Positions 53,636-63,999 of a DNA stretch of 64,000 bases are shown here, one piece after another. Each line of letters begins with the position of its first letter. The stretch's first letter is position 1. The translations under genes were made by a program, and so were the position numbers. This DNA comes from Yoonia sp. (GTDB taxonomy: Bacteria; Pseudomonadota; Alphaproteobacteria; Rhodobacterales; Rhodobacteraceae): the NCBI GenBank assembly GCA_029250945.1, contig JAQXEG010000034.1, positions 62,001-126,000 of the forward strand. Reading direction: 5' to 3'. The notes beneath the pieces were generated by a model. The model made no database searches. It saw only the letters and a program-made list of their open reading frames with translations, and was not told the origin of the DNA.

Positions 53636-53713
53636 GTGTGTGACCTCCCTATTTCGCCAACGCAATCAAGACACCATAAATGGGGCCTGTGCAATCTTAT
53701 CGAAAGAGGAGGA

Positions 53714-53789
53714 TGGTGGAGCCTAGCGGGATCGAACCGCTGACCTCCTGCATGCCATGCAGGCGCTCTCCCAGCTGAGCTAAGGCCCC
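53714..53789 (-). tRNA. tRNA-Ala (anticodon GGC)
   Basis: The minus strand folds as a full 76-nt cloverleaf with encoded CCA. The acceptor stem is GGGGCCT/AGGCTCC with the G3-U70 wobble pair that identifies alanine tRNAs. The D-arm has AGCTCAGCTGGGAGAGC, the anticodon stem CCTGC/GCAGG encloses ATGGCAT, and the T-arm has GGTTCGATCC. No attachment-site duplication is visible beside it. Confidence 0.97.
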
Positions 53790-53857
53790 ATCAATAGGTG
53801 TTGTCTATGCAGCTAACTGGGCGAGATCAAGACCTAAATCCCGCCCAAATCAGGTTT

Positions 53858-54184
53858 TTATTCGTCGTCGTTCGCGGGCACATCGGCCAGCTCGTCAAGG
53901 CTGACTGTGTCGTCGTCGTCATCATCGTCGAGCACATCATCGCCCAGATCGACATCTTCGTCGTCGTCGCTATCGTCGAGCACGAGATCCTCTTCGGTCT
54001 CGGCCTCTTTTGCCTTTTTGGACTGTGCGTCCTCGGCATCGGCAACCATGGTGCGGGTCTTCGAAGTGTCGACTGTTACTTCGTTGCCGGTATATGGGCT
54101 GATGATCGGTGTCGCGTTCAGGTCGTAAAAGCGTTTGCCGGTTTCTGGGCAAAGACGCTTTGTGCCCCATTCTTCCTTAGGCAT
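53858..54184 (-). CDS. TIGR02300 (FYDLN acid) family protein
   Basis: A 108-residue protein with the family start MPKEEWGTKRLCPETGKRFY DLN, which includes the FYDLN motif after a Cys-containing beta-hairpin. It has a very acidic C-terminal half with long Asp/Glu runs. Function is unknown; it is conserved in alphaproteobacteria and often sits near a tRNA-Ala gene, as it does here. The Asp runs come from a low-complexity GTC/ATC-rich stretch visible on the plus strand. Confidence 0.9.
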   Translation of the reverse strand: MPKEEWGTKRLCPETGKRFYDLNATPIISPYTGNEVTVDTSKTRTMVADAEDAQSKKAKEAETEEDLVLDDSDDDEDVDLGDDVLDDDDDDDTVSLDELADVPANDDE

Positions 54185-54292
54185 TGGCTATCCCTTCAAA
54201 TTCTGGTGGCGCGTATGGCGCATCACGATCCATTGCCATAGGTAACATGTGGTGTCAAAGCCTTTGGCACGGATGATGGATGAAAGCGGGAT

Positions 54293-54982
54293 ATGAGCGT
54301 TCACAGGCTAAATGGCAACCCCCCCATTGACGTCACCGTTAAGCGGTCGGCGCGTGCGCGGCGGTTGTCACTACGCGTGTCGCGGCTGGACGGGAAGGTC
54401 ACGCTGACATTGCCCACCCGCACCCCCCTGCGGGAAGGTATCGCTTTTGTCGAAGAACGTGAAATTTGGCTGCGGCAAAACCTGATCAAACTGGCACCCG
54501 AGGCGACGGTGGCCGCTGGCGGCACTGTACGCTACCGCGGGGATGAATTGCCCGTTGTGGCGGGGGCGGTGAAACGTGCCGCGATCATTGGCGGGGCGCT
54601 GCATGTGCCGGATGCGGCGACGGCAGGGGTGCGGGCCAAGGCCTATCTGAAATTGCGCGCCCGCGATGCATTGGCCGAGGCATCGGACCGCTACGCAGGC
54701 ATGGTTGGTCGCGATTACACCCGCCTGTCCATTCGCGACACACGGTCCCGCTGGGGGTCGTGTTCGTCCGAAGGGGTGCTGATGTATTCATGGCGGTTGA
54801 TCATGGCGCCGCCGCCCGTGCTGGATTACGTCGCCGCCCATGAGGTCGCGCATCTGGTCGAGATGAATCATTCAGATGCGTTCTGGGCCGTCGTGGCCCG
54901 CATTTGTCCCGACTATCAGACCCACCGTGTCTGGTTGCGTAAAAACGGGGATGTGCTGCACCGCGTGAACTTTGGCGATTGA
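54293..54982 (+). CDS. YgjP/M48-type (DUF45) zinc metallopeptidase-like protein
   Basis: A 229-residue protein. The metal-binding motif is AAHEVAHLVEMNHSDAFW (HExxH with a following conserved NH-FW), about residue 185. It is preceded by LSIRDTRSRWGSCSSEGVLM and WRLIMAPPPVLDYV, the hallmark of the YgjP/DUF45 group. The N-terminal half carries RRLSLRVSRLDGKVTLTLP, a typical DNA/RNA-like basic strand region. The substrate is not known for the family. The ATG at 54293 gives the expected length. Confidence 0.9.
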   Translation: MSVHRLNGNPPIDVTVKRSARARRLSLRVSRLDGKVTLTLPTRTPLREGIAFVEEREIWLRQNLIKLAPEATVAAGGTVRYRGDELPVVAGAVKRAAIIGGALHVPDAATAGVRAKAYLKLRARDALAEASDRYAGMVGRDYTRLSIRDTRSRWGSCSSEGVLMYSWRLIMAPPPVLDYVAAHEVAHLVEMNHSDAFWAVVARICPDYQTHRVWLRKNGDVLHRVNFGD

Positions 54983-55013
54983 CCGGCAGGCGAAATGTGA
55001 TCACAAACAGGTC

Positions 55014-55664
55014 ATGTCATTGCAACCTCGCCCCTCTGATCCCGGTGCTGCGGCCCATGAACGGGTTTACCGCAGTTTGCGCACGCGCATCATGCACGGG
55101 GAATTGCCGCCGGGGTCTGCGCTTACGCTGCGCGGGATCGGCAAAAGCTATGACGTTTCCATGACCCCCGCGCGCGAGGCGGTGCGCCGTCTGGTCGCCG
55201 AAGGGGCCGTTTCCCTGTCATCATCGGGCCGCGTATCCACACCGGAATTGTCCAACGAACGGATTGAGGAACTGGCCAGCCTGCGCGCAATGCTAGAACC
55301 TGAATTGGCGTCCCGCGCACTGCCGCGTGCGCATTTCGCACTGATTGAGCGGTTAGAGGCGATCAATAACGGGGTGTCACAGATGGTCGCCCGCCATGAC
55401 GCGACGGGCTATATCCGGATGAATTTGGAATTTCACCGCACGCTGTATCTGCGCGCCCAAGCCCCTGCGATGCTGGCCATGACGGAAACTGTCTGGTTGC
55501 AGCTGGGGCCGACCATGCGTGCGCTATACGGACGGCTGAACCGGACCGAACCACCTTATCATCACCGGCTTATCTTGGCCGCGCTCAAGGCGGGGGATGA
55601 ACCGGGGCTGCGTTTGGCTGTGCGGACCGATGCGACCCAAGGGTTGCGCATGTTAAAGGGATAG
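55014..55664 (+). CDS. GntR-family transcriptional regulator (FCD domain)
   Basis: A 216-residue regulator. An N-terminal winged helix (ERVYRSLRTRIMHGELPPGS, VSMTPAREAVRRLVAEGAV) is joined to an all-helical FCD effector domain (LASLRAMLEPELASRAL, NLEFHRTLYLRAQAPAMLAM). FCD regulators usually sense small organic acids. The ATG at 55014 is better placed than the in-frame start at 54972, which lies within the upstream gene. The target is unclear; glcDEF, whose promoter has an ATTGGT/ACCAAT palindrome, is a conceivable distant target but there is no direct evidence. Confidence 0.88.
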   Translation: MSLQPRPSDPGAAAHERVYRSLRTRIMHGELPPGSALTLRGIGKSYDVSMTPAREAVRRLVAEGAVSLSSSGRVSTPELSNERIEELASLRAMLEPELASRALPRAHFALIERLEAINNGVSQMVARHDATGYIRMNLEFHRTLYLRAQAPAMLAMTETVWLQLGPTMRALYGRLNRTEPPYHHRLILAALKAGDEPGLRLAVRTDATQGLRMLKG

Positions 55665-55708
55665 CACGGGGATCAGCCCCCGCACCCCTGAGGTATTTGG
55701 CGCAAATG
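55665..55708. repeat. Palindromic intergenic repeat, AAATACCT family, copy D
   Basis: On the minus strand this reads TTTGCGCCAAATACCTCAGG followed by a CGGGGGCTGATCCCCG-type hairpin. It is in the gap between the convergent gntR and the leftward small membrane protein gene. Confidence 0.6.
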
Positions 55709-55713
55709 GAAAA

Positions 55714-56004
55714 TCAGAAATCAAGGTCATGTTTGCGGGCGAACCACGCAAATAGCGGCAGTTCCATCAGCATTAATGTGATGATCGAAAACGCGAACCA
55801 GTTGCCGTTGATCAAGATCAGATTGAACGATGTCCCGCTGCCCCAAAACAAAAGGCCTGCGACAAGCAGTGCCGCACAGCTGATTGCCGTATCATAGGCG
55901 AGGATCAGGTTCATCGTTTTGCGCGTCAGGCCGGGATAGACCCAAAGGTATGCAAACGCCAAAAAGATGGCGTTCACAATTAGTATCGTCGCCTCTGGCG
56001 TCAT
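55714..56004 (-). CDS. Small hydrophobic membrane protein
   Basis: A 96-residue protein with three likely transmembrane helices (about residues 5-23, 33-54 and 63-86). There is a short basic loop (GLTRKTMN) after the first and a charged C-terminus (ARKHDLDF). No family recognised. It overlaps lpdA by four bases (ATGA), so it is translated from the end of that operon. Conserved placement next to lpdA would suggest a real gene, but I cannot check it. Confidence 0.75.
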   Translation of the reverse strand: MTPEATILIVNAIFLAFAYLWVYPGLTRKTMNLILAYDTAISCAALLVAGLLFWGSGTSFNLILINGNWFAFSIITLMLMELPLFAWFARKHDLDF

Positions 56005-57389
56005 GCGTGGATGGCACCGTCACCGCAGGCAAGCGCGGCTTCGCGCACGGCCTCGGAATATGTCGGGTGGGCATGGCAGGTCCGCGCGAGGTCCTCGGCG
56101 GCCGCGCCAAATTCCATCGCGACACAGATTTCATGGATCAGATCACCAGCCATCGGGCCGATGATATGTGCGCCCAAAATACGGTCAGTTTCGGCGTCCG
56201 CGATGATTTTCACAAAGCCATCACCCATGAAATTCGCCTTGGCCCGCGCGTTGCCCATGAACGAGAATTTGCCTACCTTATATTTGCGGCCCTCTTTCTT
56301 AAGCGCGTCTTCGGTCGCGCCGACGGTGCCGACCTCAGGGTGGGTGTAGATCACGCCGGGGATCACGTTGTAATTCACATGTGGGTGCTGGCCCGCGATA
56401 CCTTCGGCGACAGCCATGCCTTCATCCTCGGCCTTGTGGGCGAGCATGGGGCCGTCGATTGCATCACCAATGGCATAGATGCCGGCGACATTCGTGCGAT
56501 AATGATCATCAGTTTGGATTTGACCGCGGTCAGACACAGCAACGCCAAGGTCCTCAATCCCGAGGCCGGTTGTGAACGGTTTGCGCCCCGTCGCGACCAA
56601 AACGGTGTCAGCCTGCACAGTGTGTTCGCTATCATCCTTGCGCAGTTTATAGGTGACGGTGGCCTTGTTGTTCTTGATTTCTGAGCCTTGTACGGCAGCA
56701 CCCAGCACGAATTTCAGCCCCTGTTTTGTCAGGGTTTTCTGGAACGCGCGCACGATATCGGCGTCCATGCCTGGCGTGATCGCATCTAGGAATTCGACGA
56801 CGGTGACATCGGCGCCAAGGCGGGCATAGACCGACCCAAGTTCCAAACCGATGACGCCCGCGCCGATCACGACCATTGATTTCGGCACCTTGCCAAGCTC
56901 CAGCGCGCCGGTGGATGTGACCACGGTTTTCTCGTCCACCTCGACACCGGGTAATGACGCGGCCTCGGACCCTGTGGCGATGATGATGTGCTTGGCGTCA
57001 TGGGTGTCATCGCCAACCTTGACCTTGCCCGCCGCTGGGATCGATCCCCAACCCTTGAGCCAATCAACTTTGTTCTTTTTCATCAGAAATTCGACGCCGC
57101 CGGTGTTCTGGCTGATCGTGTTGTCCTTATAGGCAAGCATCTGTTTCCAATCGACAGAAGGCGCCTTCCCCTTCAGGCCCATTTCCGCGAAATTATGCTC
57201 TGCCTCATGCAGCATTTCAGTCGCGTGCAGCAGCGCCTTGGACGGGATGCAGCCAACGTTCAGGCAGGTGCCGCCCAGCGTGTCGCGCCCTTCGACGATG
57301 GCTGTTTTCAGACCCAGTTGGGCGCAGCGAATGGCCGCAACATAGCCGCCGGGGCCTGAACCGATGATGATAACGTCGTAGCTAGACAT
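56001..57389 (-). CDS. lpdA: Dihydrolipoyl dehydrogenase (E3)
   Basis: A 462-residue FAD-disulfide oxidoreductase that reoxidises dihydrolipoamide for 2-oxo acid dehydrogenase complexes. FAD fold: [20 protein letters not shown]. Redox-active disulfide: [13 protein letters not shown] (about residue 39). NAD fold: [20 protein letters not shown]. Catalytic His-Glu pair: HAHPTYSEA near the C-terminus. Placement downstream of odhB in the same direction identifies it as the E3 serving the 2-oxoglutarate dehydrogenase complex here. Length is standard. Confidence 0.96.
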   Translation of the reverse strand: MSSYDVIIIGSGPGGYVAAIRCAQLGLKTAIVEGRDTLGGTCLNVGCIPSKALLHATEMLHEAEHNFAEMGLKGKAPSVDWKQMLAYKDNTISQNTGGVEFLMKKNKVDWLKGWGSIPAAGKVKVGDDTHDAKHIIIATGSEAASLPGVEVDEKTVVTSTGALELGKVPKSMVVIGAGVIGLELGSVYARLGADVTVVEFLDAITPGMDADIVRAFQKTLTKQGLKFVLGAAVQGSEIKNNKATVTYKLRKDDSEHTVQADTVLVATGRKPFTTGLGIEDLGVAVSDRGQIQTDDHYRTNVAGIYAIGDAIDGPMLAHKAEDEGMAVAEGIAGQHPHVNYNVIPGVIYTHPEVGTVGATEDALKKEGRKYKVGKFSFMGNARAKANFMGDGFVKIIADAETDRILGAHIIGPMAGDLIHEICVAMEFGAAAEDLARTCHAHPTYSEAVREAALACGDGAIHA

Positions 57390-57401
57390 GTCGTGATCTC
57401 C

Positions 57402-57812
57402 TTAGAGAAGGGCTGTGATAAGAATAGATATAGTGGCAACGAACCCGACAAACCAGATCAGCGACCGCCATGGGGTCCAGCCGAAATAATACGCAGGAAT
57501 ATACAGGACGCGGGCCACCAAATACGTATAGGCGCAGGCAGTGGTAAAAGCATTTGTCTTGTCGGCAAGGCTGATCACCGCGATGGCGATACCAAACAGA
57601 ATGAGCGCCTCAAAATGGTTGTTCATCGCGCGGGCAAGGCGGGCTGTGCCAGTGGACATCTGCTCGATCAACGGTTTGCCAAGGCGGTCAGCATCACGCG
57701 GTGACGCAGTTTTGCCTGTGCCAAGTTCGATGTTGGCGGGGACAGCCATGAGCGCGAACTGGATGCACTGGAGGAGTGCGGCGAGGGTGAGCGCGGTAAG
57801 TTCGGGGGTCAT
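57402..57812 (-). CDS. MAPEG family membrane protein
   Basis: A 136-residue four-helix membrane protein of the MAPEG (eicosanoid and glutathione metabolism) family. The conserved ARAMNNHFEALILFGIA and AYTYLVARVLYIPAYYFGW segments fit the family signature. Bacterial members have unclear substrates. It lies between odhB and lpdA, 12 bp upstream of lpdA, and overlaps the preceding small gene by four bases (ATGA), so it is probably part of the operon. Confidence 0.88.
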   Translation of the reverse strand: MTPELTALTLAALLQCIQFALMAVPANIELGTGKTASPRDADRLGKPLIEQMSTGTARLARAMNNHFEALILFGIAIAVISLADKTNAFTTACAYTYLVARVLYIPAYYFGWTPWRSLIWFVGFVATISILITALL

Positions 57813-58024
57813 GTCGTCCGCCTTTTATGCCAAAATAGGATCGCACCCCAGAACCCGATCCATACGATCGTGAATGGCGCGAGGATTGCAGACATGAAGG
57901 CGATCGTTCCAGATAAAACAAAAACGGGGCCCATGTTCACGCCAAGCCAGTAACAATTTGGATGCGCGGGACCGCCAGTGTTAAAGCTGCCCGTGCATCC
58001 CGTGTGTTCGAATAAGCCCGTCAT
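57809..58024 (-). CDS. Small membrane protein
   Basis: A 71-residue protein with a cysteine-containing N-terminal segment (EHTGCTGSFNTGGPAHPNCYW) and two adjoining hydrophobic stretches from about residue 28 to 64, ending HKRRTT. Family unknown. It is linked to MAPEG by an ATGA overlap, and its ATG immediately follows a preceding TGA stop of a 20-codon ORF. It lies within the odhB-lpdA operon. Confidence 0.7.
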   Translation of the reverse strand: MTGLFEHTGCTGSFNTGGPAHPNCYWLGVNMGPVFVLSGTIAFMSAILAPFTIVWIGFWGAILFWHKRRTT

Positions 58025-58087
58025 TCAAAACGCGAGGATTGGCAAGAGCGCCAGAAATGTAAACAGGATGGTTTTGGCGCGCGTCAT
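58025..58087 (-). CDS. Possible 20-residue membrane peptide
   Basis: The ORF reads MTRAKTILFTFLALLPILAF, then TGA, followed at once by the ATG of the next gene (TGA-ATG). A ribosome-site-like AAGGAAG lies about ten bases before its ATG. The peptide is one basic tip plus a single hydrophobic helix. It is too short for usual gene callers. It may be a leader peptide or a small membrane peptide. Confidence 0.4.
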   Translation of the reverse strand: MTRAKTILFTFLALLPILAF

Positions 58088-58147
58088 ATGGTGATGGCTT
58101 CCTTTTGTCGGTCGCGGGCGCCGCACACGACGGCCCCCGCATCCATT

Positions 58148-59323
58148 TTACAGATCCATCAACAAGCGACGCGGATCTTCAAGCGCTTCTTTCACGCGCA
58201 CAAGGAAGGTCACTGCACCTTTCCCGTCCACAATCCGGTGGTCATAGGACAGTGCCAGATACATCATCGGGCGGATCACGACCTCACCTTTGATCGCCAT
58301 TGGCCGGTCTTGGATTTTGTGCATCCCCAGAATACCCGACTGCGGCGGGTTCAGGATGGGCGAGGACATGAGCGAGCCGTAAACGCCACCGTTGGAAATC
58401 GTGAACGTGCCACCTTGCATTTCAGCCATCGACAGCTTGCCGTCACGGGCCTTGGCACCTTTTTCGGCGATCGCTTTTTCAATGCCAGCGAATGACATCT
58501 GATCGGCGTCGTTGATCACGGGAACAACTAGACCAGTGGGCGTACCCGCCGCGATGCCCATGTTGACGAAGTTTTTGTAAACCACGTCAGTGCCGTCAAT
58601 CTCGGCGTTGACCTCAGGGACCTCGTTCAGGGCGTGGATACATGCTTTGGTAAAGAAGGACATAAAGCCCAACTTCACACCGTGTTTCTTCAAGAACAGG
58701 TCTTTGTATTCGTTACGCAGGGCCATCACCTCGGTCATGTCGACCTCGTTATAGGTCGTCAGCATGGCGGCGGTGTTCTGGCTGTCTTTCAAACGCTTGG
58801 CGATGGTCTGGCGCAGGCGGGTCATCTTCACACGCTCTTCGCGTGGATCATCCGACTGGGCACGCGGGGCGGGCGCAGCCGCCGAAGGTGCTGGGGCCGA
58901 ACCTGACAGTGCTTTTAGTACGTCCTCTTTCATGACGCGACCGTCTTTGCCAGTGCCAGCAACATCAGACAGATTGTTTTCCGCCATCAGCTTTTTCGCA
59001 GAAGGGGCGTCTTCGACGTCCTTGGCTGCGGGGGCTGGCGCGGGGTCGGCTTTGGGTGCCTCGGCCTTTGGGGCGGGGGCTACATCACCAGCTGCGATCT
59101 GGGCCAGCAAAGCATCGACACCAACGGTATCGCCTTCGGCGGCGACGATCTCGGACAGGGTGCCGGCAACGGGGCTTGGAACCTCAACGGTGACTTTATC
59201 CGTTTCAAGCTCGCACAGCATTTCGTCAACGGCGACGCTGTCACCGGGTTGTTTGAACCATGTGGCAACCGTTGCTTCGGTCACGGATTCGCCAAGGGTG
59301 GGGACGCGGACTTCGGTGCTCAT
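58148..59323 (-). CDS. odhB: Dihydrolipoamide succinyltransferase (E2 of 2-oxoglutarate dehydrogenase)
   Basis: This 391-residue protein is E2 of the 2-oxoglutarate dehydrogenase complex. The lipoyl domain (1-75) has the lipoylated Lys in [14 protein letters not shown]. An Ala/Pro-rich linker follows, then the E3-binding domain ([20 protein letters not shown], about residues 112-145) and the catalytic domain ending in [17 protein letters not shown], which supplies the His and Asp. It overlaps sucA by four bases (ATGA). Also known as sucB. Confidence 0.97.
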   Translation of the reverse strand: MSTEVRVPTLGESVTEATVATWFKQPGDSVAVDEMLCELETDKVTVEVPSPVAGTLSEIVAAEGDTVGVDALLAQIAAGDVAPAPKAEAPKADPAPAPAAKDVEDAPSAKKLMAENNLSDVAGTGKDGRVMKEDVLKALSGSAPAPSAAAPAPRAQSDDPREERVKMTRLRQTIAKRLKDSQNTAAMLTTYNEVDMTEVMALRNEYKDLFLKKHGVKLGFMSFFTKACIHALNEVPEVNAEIDGTDVVYKNFVNMGIAAGTPTGLVVPVINDADQMSFAGIEKAIAEKGAKARDGKLSMAEMQGGTFTISNGGVYGSLMSSPILNPPQSGILGMHKIQDRPMAIKGEVVIRPMMYLALSYDHRIVDGKGAVTFLVRVKEALEDPRRLLMDL

Positions 59324-62280
59324 TTCTTTGATCCTTCGAGTGTAAGCGCATCATTCACGAGTGCGGCTTGTTGTGCTTTGTGTTGGCTGGCCAGTCCGGT
59401 GGCGGGCGACGCAGCGGCGGCGCGACCGGCATAGGCGGGCCGTGTATGTTTGGCTTTGATCCGGGTCAGGACCCATTCGATATTGGGTTCCATGAACGAC
59501 CACGCGCCCTGGTTCTTCGGCTCTTCCTGACACCAGACCATCTCAGCATTTTTGAACCGCTCCAGTTCCTTGACTGCGGATTGGGCAGGGAATGGATAGA
59601 ACTGTTCATACCGAAGGATATAGACGTCGTTGATGCCGCGCGCGTCGCGCTCTTCCAGTAGGTCGAAATAGACCTTGCCGGAACACATCACCACACGCTT
59701 GATCTTGTCGTCGGCGACCAATGTGGTGTCCGAATTGCCGTGCTGGGCGTCGTCCCACAACACGCGGTGGAATGATGAACCGGTCGTAAATTCCTCTGCC
59801 TTGGACACGGCCAGTTTGTGACGCAGCAACGATTTCGGCGTCATCATGATCAGCGGCTTGCGGTAGCTGCGGTGCATCTGGCGGCGCAGAATGTGGAAAT
59901 AGTTCGCGGGCGTTGTGCAATTTGCCACGATCCAGTTGTCGCCACCACACATGGTTAGGAAACGTTCCAGACGTGCGCTGGAGTGCTCTGGCCCTTGGCC
60001 CTCATAGCCATGTGGCAGCAAACAAACGAGGCCGGACATCCGCAACCATTTACTTTCGCCAGAACTAATGAACTGGTCAAACATGATCTGGGCGCCGTTG
60101 GCGAAATCGCCGAACTGTGCCTCCCAAAGGTTAAGCGCATTTGGCTCGGCCAACGAGTAGCCGTATTCAAATCCAAGCACCGCATATTCCGACAGCATAC
60201 TATCGATCACTTCGTAGTTTGCCTGACCCTCGCGGATGTTGTTCAGGGGATAGTAACGCTCTTCGGTGTCTTGGTTAATCAGGCCGGAATGGCGGTGGCT
60301 GAACGTGCCGCGCGTGCAATCCTGACCGGACAGGCGCACAGGATAGCCTTCGGTCTGAAGCGACCCGAATGCCAGCGCCTCGCCTGTGGCCCAGTCAAAA
60401 CCTTCGCCGCTGTCGAACATCTTGGCCTTGGCGTCCATCAGACGGGTAATCGTCTTATGCAGGGGGAAGTTTTCGGGCGCAGTCGTCAGTGCCTTACCCA
60501 CGTCGCGGAACGTTTTTTCATCAATCGCGGTGGCGCCGCGCTGGTAATTCTCATCTTTGCGATCCAGATGGGACCACTTGCCGTCCAACCAGTCGGCCTT
60601 GTTCGGCTTATAGGTTTTTCCGGTCTCGAATTCTTCGTTCAGATGGGATTGGAACGCGGCTTTCATGTCCTCGATCTCGCCCTCGGGGATTAGCCCGTCG
60701 CGGATCAGACGTTCGGTATAAAGCGTCAGCGTCGTCTTTTGCTTTTTGATCTTTTTGTACATCACAGGGTTGGTGAACATCGGCTCATCGCCTTCGTTGT
60801 GACCAAACCGGCGGTAGCAAATGATATCCAGCACCACATCTTTGTGGAATTTCTGGCGGAATTCCGTGGCGACGCGGGCGGCGTGGACTACGGCCTCGGG
60901 ATCGTCGCCGTTGACGTGGAAAATCGGCGCCTCAACCATCAGTGCGATATCGGTGGGGTAGGGGGACGAGCGGCTGAAATGTGGCGCGGTCGTAAACCCG
61001 ATCTGATTGTTGACCACGATGTGCATTGTACCACCGGTTTTGTGCCCCTTCAGGCCGGACAAACCGAACCCTTCGGCCACAACACCTTGCCCCGCAAACG
61101 CCGCATCACCATGCAGCAGGATGCCCATAACACGTGTGCGATCCCCATCGTTTTTCTGGTCTTGTTTGGCGCGCACCTTGCCCAAAACAACGGGGTTCAC
61201 CGCCTCTAGGTGGGACGGGTTCGCGGTCAGCGACAGGTGCACCGTGTTGTCGTCAAACTGGCGGTCGGATGACGCGCCAAGGTGGTATTTCACATCACCC
61301 GATCCATCGACATCCTCGGGCTTGAACGACCCGCCTTGGAATTCGTTAAAAATCGCACGGTACGGTTTCTGCATCACGTTTGCCAGCACGGACAAGCGCC
61401 CACGGTGCGGCATCCCGATGATAATTTCATCAAGACCCAGCTGGCCGCCGCGTTTGATGATTTGCTCCATCGCGGGGATCAGGCTTTCGCCGCCATCAAG
61501 ACCGAAACGCTTGGTGCCCATGTATTTCACATGCAGGAATTTCTCAAAACCTTCGGCCTGAACAAGGCTGTTCAGGATCGCCTTGCGGCCCTGCTTGGTA
61601 AAGGTGATTTCCTTGGCCGCGCCCTCAATCCGTTCCTTGAGCCAACCGGCCTCTTCGGGGTTGGAGATGTGCATGTATTGAAGCGCAAACGTCCCGCAAT
61701 ATGTGCGACGCACAATCGCGATAATCTCGTTCATCGTCGCAATTTCGAGGCCAAGCACGTTGTCGATAAAGATTGGACGATCCATATCGGCAGCGGTAAA
61801 GCCGTAGTTGGCGGGGTCCAGTTCGGGGTGGACCGTCTGGTCGCGCATGCCTAACGGATCAAGATCAGCGACGAGGTGGCCACGAATACGGTAGGCGCGG
61901 ATAATCATCAGCGCGCGGATGCTGTCCAGAACGGCGGCGCGGACTTGTTCCTCAGATAGGCCAACACCTTTGTCGGTGGCTTTGCCCGCAATCTTTTTGG
62001 CGGCGGCCTCTGGCTCTGCGGCCCATTGCCCGTCAAGCGCTGCTGTCAGATCATCGTTCGGAACAGGTGGCCAATCGGTCCGGCCCCAAGACGGGCCTGC
62101 GGCCTCTGCCTTGGCATCTGCAGGGGCATCGCCCAAGGATTTGAAAAATTCTTGCCAGCTTGCATCAACCGCGCCGGGGTTATCAGCGTAGCGCGCGTAA
62201 AGCTGCTCCACGTATTCCGCGTTATGCCCTTGCAAAAAAGATGATGCGTGCATGATGTCGTTGGGGGATTGATCGTTCAT
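59320..62280 (-). CDS. sucA: 2-oxoglutarate dehydrogenase E1 component
   Basis: A 986-residue TPP-dependent E1 enzyme. N-terminal E2-anchoring helix: [27 protein letters not shown]/Mg site: [20 protein letters not shown] with [19 protein letters not shown]-terminal transketolase-like domain: [21 protein letters not shown] and [20 protein letters not shown]. Full length for the family. It converts 2-oxoglutarate to succinyl-E2 in the TCA cycle. The gene normally follows sucD directly, but here an orphan ORF separates them. Confidence 0.97.
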   Translation of the reverse strand: MNDQSPNDIMHASSFLQGHNAEYVEQLYARYADNPGAVDASWQEFFKSLGDAPADAKAEAAGPSWGRTDWPPVPNDDLTAALDGQWAAEPEAAAKKIAGKATDKGVGLSEEQVRAAVLDSIRALMIIRAYRIRGHLVADLDPLGMRDQTVHPELDPANYGFTAADMDRPIFIDNVLGLEIATMNEIIAIVRRTYCGTFALQYMHISNPEEAGWLKERIEGAAKEITFTKQGRKAILNSLVQAEGFEKFLHVKYMGTKRFGLDGGESLIPAMEQIIKRGGQLGLDEIIIGMPHRGRLSVLANVMQKPYRAIFNEFQGGSFKPEDVDGSGDVKYHLGASSDRQFDDNTVHLSLTANPSHLEAVNPVVLGKVRAKQDQKNDGDRTRVMGILLHGDAAFAGQGVVAEGFGLSGLKGHKTGGTMHIVVNNQIGFTTAPHFSRSSPYPTDIALMVEAPIFHVNGDDPEAVVHAARVATEFRQKFHKDVVLDIICYRRFGHNEGDEPMFTNPVMYKKIKKQKTTLTLYTERLIRDGLIPEGEIEDMKAAFQSHLNEEFETGKTYKPNKADWLDGKWSHLDRKDENYQRGATAIDEKTFRDVGKALTTAPENFPLHKTITRLMDAKAKMFDSGEGFDWATGEALAFGSLQTEGYPVRLSGQDCTRGTFSHRHSGLINQDTEERYYPLNNIREGQANYEVIDSMLSEYAVLGFEYGYSLAEPNALNLWEAQFGDFANGAQIMFDQFISSGESKWLRMSGLVCLLPHGYEGQGPEHSSARLERFLTMCGGDNWIVANCTTPANYFHILRRQMHRSYRKPLIMMTPKSLLRHKLAVSKAEEFTTGSSFHRVLWDDAQHGNSDTTLVADDKIKRVVMCSGKVYFDLLEERDARGINDVYILRYEQFYPFPAQSAVKELERFKNAEMVWCQEEPKNQGAWSFMEPNIEWVLTRIKAKHTRPAYAGRAAAASPATGLASQHKAQQAALVNDALTLEGSKK

Positions 62281-62359
62281 GATTGAGCTCCTAGCGGATG
62301 TGCTTTGAACATAAGAAGGTGGAACGCGGATGGGTGGGGTGTAGCAGCATCACAAAACC

Positions 62360-63118
62360 TCACACGTATCTTTGATAATGTGCAGCTGCCGAGACCGTTA
62401 GGTACTTTGGCAAGTCAAACTCGGAGAACAAAAAGGATTTAGCAGGGCCCGTTGTGAAAAATACCTGATCAACATCACGCGCACTATTCCCGAAATAGCC
62501 TTGCGCGGCAGCTCCGTCTGGCATTGGGCTAGCGTCCTCTTGTGACCAGGACCATCCATTGCTTGGACGGGCCTTAGCGAAATCAAAAAACCGCTTACGG
62601 ATAGATTGATGGTTCAGATGAAATCCTTGCCCGGTAGGCGAATTCGACACCTTCGCAGAGTGAAAAATCACGACGCCGCACAGACTAAAGCCATATTTGA
62701 CACTTTGGTCCTCTTCGTAGCGGTTTCCCATGACGATCACAGCCTCTTGCGGATTGTTGGGACGTGTAAAGGACATTATTTTGTGGCCAACGCGTGCGAA
62801 ATTCCGAAGACCGGAAGCCGCGATTGCGCCGCGCCCATGTGTGCGAGATATGTAGTTGCGCAGATCGCGAAAGCCTTGTTTTGTTTGCCCGCCCCAGAGG
62901 CCATGCCCCAAATTTACGTAAGTGAGGCGGCGTAATAGCTTTTCCACCCGAACAGGTTTACCGTTATTCCAGCCCGCATCGGTTAGAACTTTTGCAAGGC
63001 TTTGAAAGCACATCGTTCGGCGCCCCAATACCCTCTCCAAAACATCATGCGCGGACTGTGACGGCGGCCCGCGATGATGAGTTTTGCTAACCTTGGAGAT
63101 TGCAAAGCTATTTCCCAC
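62360..63118 (-). CDS. Orphan hypothetical protein between sucD and sucA
   Basis: A 252-residue basic protein I do not recognise. The GTG start at 63118 overlaps the sucD stop codon (TAGTG). An ATG at 63013 (MCFQSLAKVLTDAGWNNGKP) is an alternative and would give 217 residues. Visible features are GHGLWGGQTKQGFRDLRNYI, IVMGNRYEEDQSVKYGFSLC and a Trp/Phe-rich C-terminal part; there is no signal peptide or membrane helix. Base composition is visibly closer to 50% GC than the neighbouring suc genes, suggesting an acquired gene. It interrupts a well-conserved operon. Confidence 0.65.
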   Translation of the reverse strand: MGNSFAISKVSKTHHRGPPSQSAHDVLERVLGRRTMCFQSLAKVLTDAGWNNGKPVRVEKLLRRLTYVNLGHGLWGGQTKQGFRDLRNYISRTHGRGAIAASGLRNFARVGHKIMSFTRPNNPQEAVIVMGNRYEEDQSVKYGFSLCGVVIFHSAKVSNSPTGQGFHLNHQSIRKRFFDFAKARPSNGWSWSQEDASPMPDGAAAQGYFGNSARDVDQVFFTTGPAKSFLFSEFDLPKYLTVSAAAHYQRYV

Positions 63119-63999
63119 TACCCAATCGCCTTCAGCACAGCCTCACCCAGTGTCGCTGGGCTGTCGGCAACGATGATGCCGGCGGACTTCATGGCTTCGA
63201 TTTTGCTCTCGGCGTCGCCTTTGCCACCTGCAACAATCGCGCCTGCGTGGCCCATACGACGACCGGGAGGGGCGGTGCGGCCGGCGATGAAACCAGCTGT
63301 CGGCTTCCAACGGCCCTTCTTTTTCTGCGCGGTCAGGAATTCGGCTGCTTCTTCTTCGGCGGAACCGCCGATTTCGCCGATCATGATCATGGAATGCGTC
63401 TCGTCATCATCAAGGAACATGTCCAGCACGTCGATATGCTCGGTTCCTTTGATCGGGTCGCCACCAATACCCACGGCCGTGGACTGGCCAAGACCGCTGT
63501 CGGATGTCTGTTTCACGGCTTCATAGGTCAGCGTGCCGGAACGGGACACAACGCCAACGGAGCCACGTTTGTGGATATGGCCGGGCATGATGCCGATCTT
63601 GCACGCGTCCGGTGTGATGATGCCGGGGCAGTTGGGGCCGATCAGACGGGATGCGGACCCTTCGAGCGCGCGCTTGACGCGCATCATGTCCAGCACAGGG
63701 ATGCCTTCTGTGATGCAAATGATCAATTCCATCTCGGCGTCGATCGCCTCGAGGATGGAATCGGCAGCAAACGGCGGCGGCACATAGATGACAGAGGCGT
63801 TGGCCTCGGTCACATGCTTGGCCTCGTGGACGGAATTAAAGATCGGCAGGTCCAGATGCACCTGACCGCCCTTGCCGGGGGTCACGCCGCCGACCATTTT
63901 CGTGCCGTATGCGATGGCCTGTTCAGAGTGGAATGTGCCCTGAGAGCCGGTCAGGCCCTGACAGATGACGCGTGTGTTTTCGTCGACGAGAATGGCCAT
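63118..63999 (-). CDS. sucD: Succinyl-CoA synthetase subunit alpha
   Basis: A complete 293-residue alpha subunit whose ATG is two bases from the right edge. The CoA-binding domain is [20 protein letters not shown]. The ligase domain has [38 protein letters not shown] and [16 protein letters not shown], with the phosphorylated active-site His. It makes ATP or GTP from succinyl-CoA. sucC is expected just beyond the window. Confidence 0.97.
   Translation of the reverse strand: MAILVDENTRVICQGLTGSQGTFHSEQAIAYGTKMVGGVTPGKGGQVHLDLPIFNSVHEAKHVTEANASVIYVPPPFAADSILEAIDAEMELIICITEGIPVLDMMRVKRALEGSASRLIGPNCPGIITPDACKIGIMPGHIHKRGSVGVVSRSGTLTYEAVKQTSDSGLGQSTAVGIGGDPIKGTEHIDVLDMFLDDDETHSMIMIGEIGGSAEEEAAEFLTAQKKKGRWKPTAGFIAGRTAPPGRRMGHAGAIVAGGKGDAESKIEAMKSAGIIVADSPATLGEAVLKAIG

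Noticed and set aside
53714-53789. tRNA-Ala as an integration site for a genomic island
   Set aside because: No integrase, no duplicated tRNA end and no change in gene type beside it; flanking genes look like core genes.
53858-54184. Plus-strand Ser-rich ORF over the same bases (53907-54128)
   Set aside because: It is the reverse reading of the Asp/Glu-rich codons of the TIGR02300 gene; the low complexity explains the open frame.
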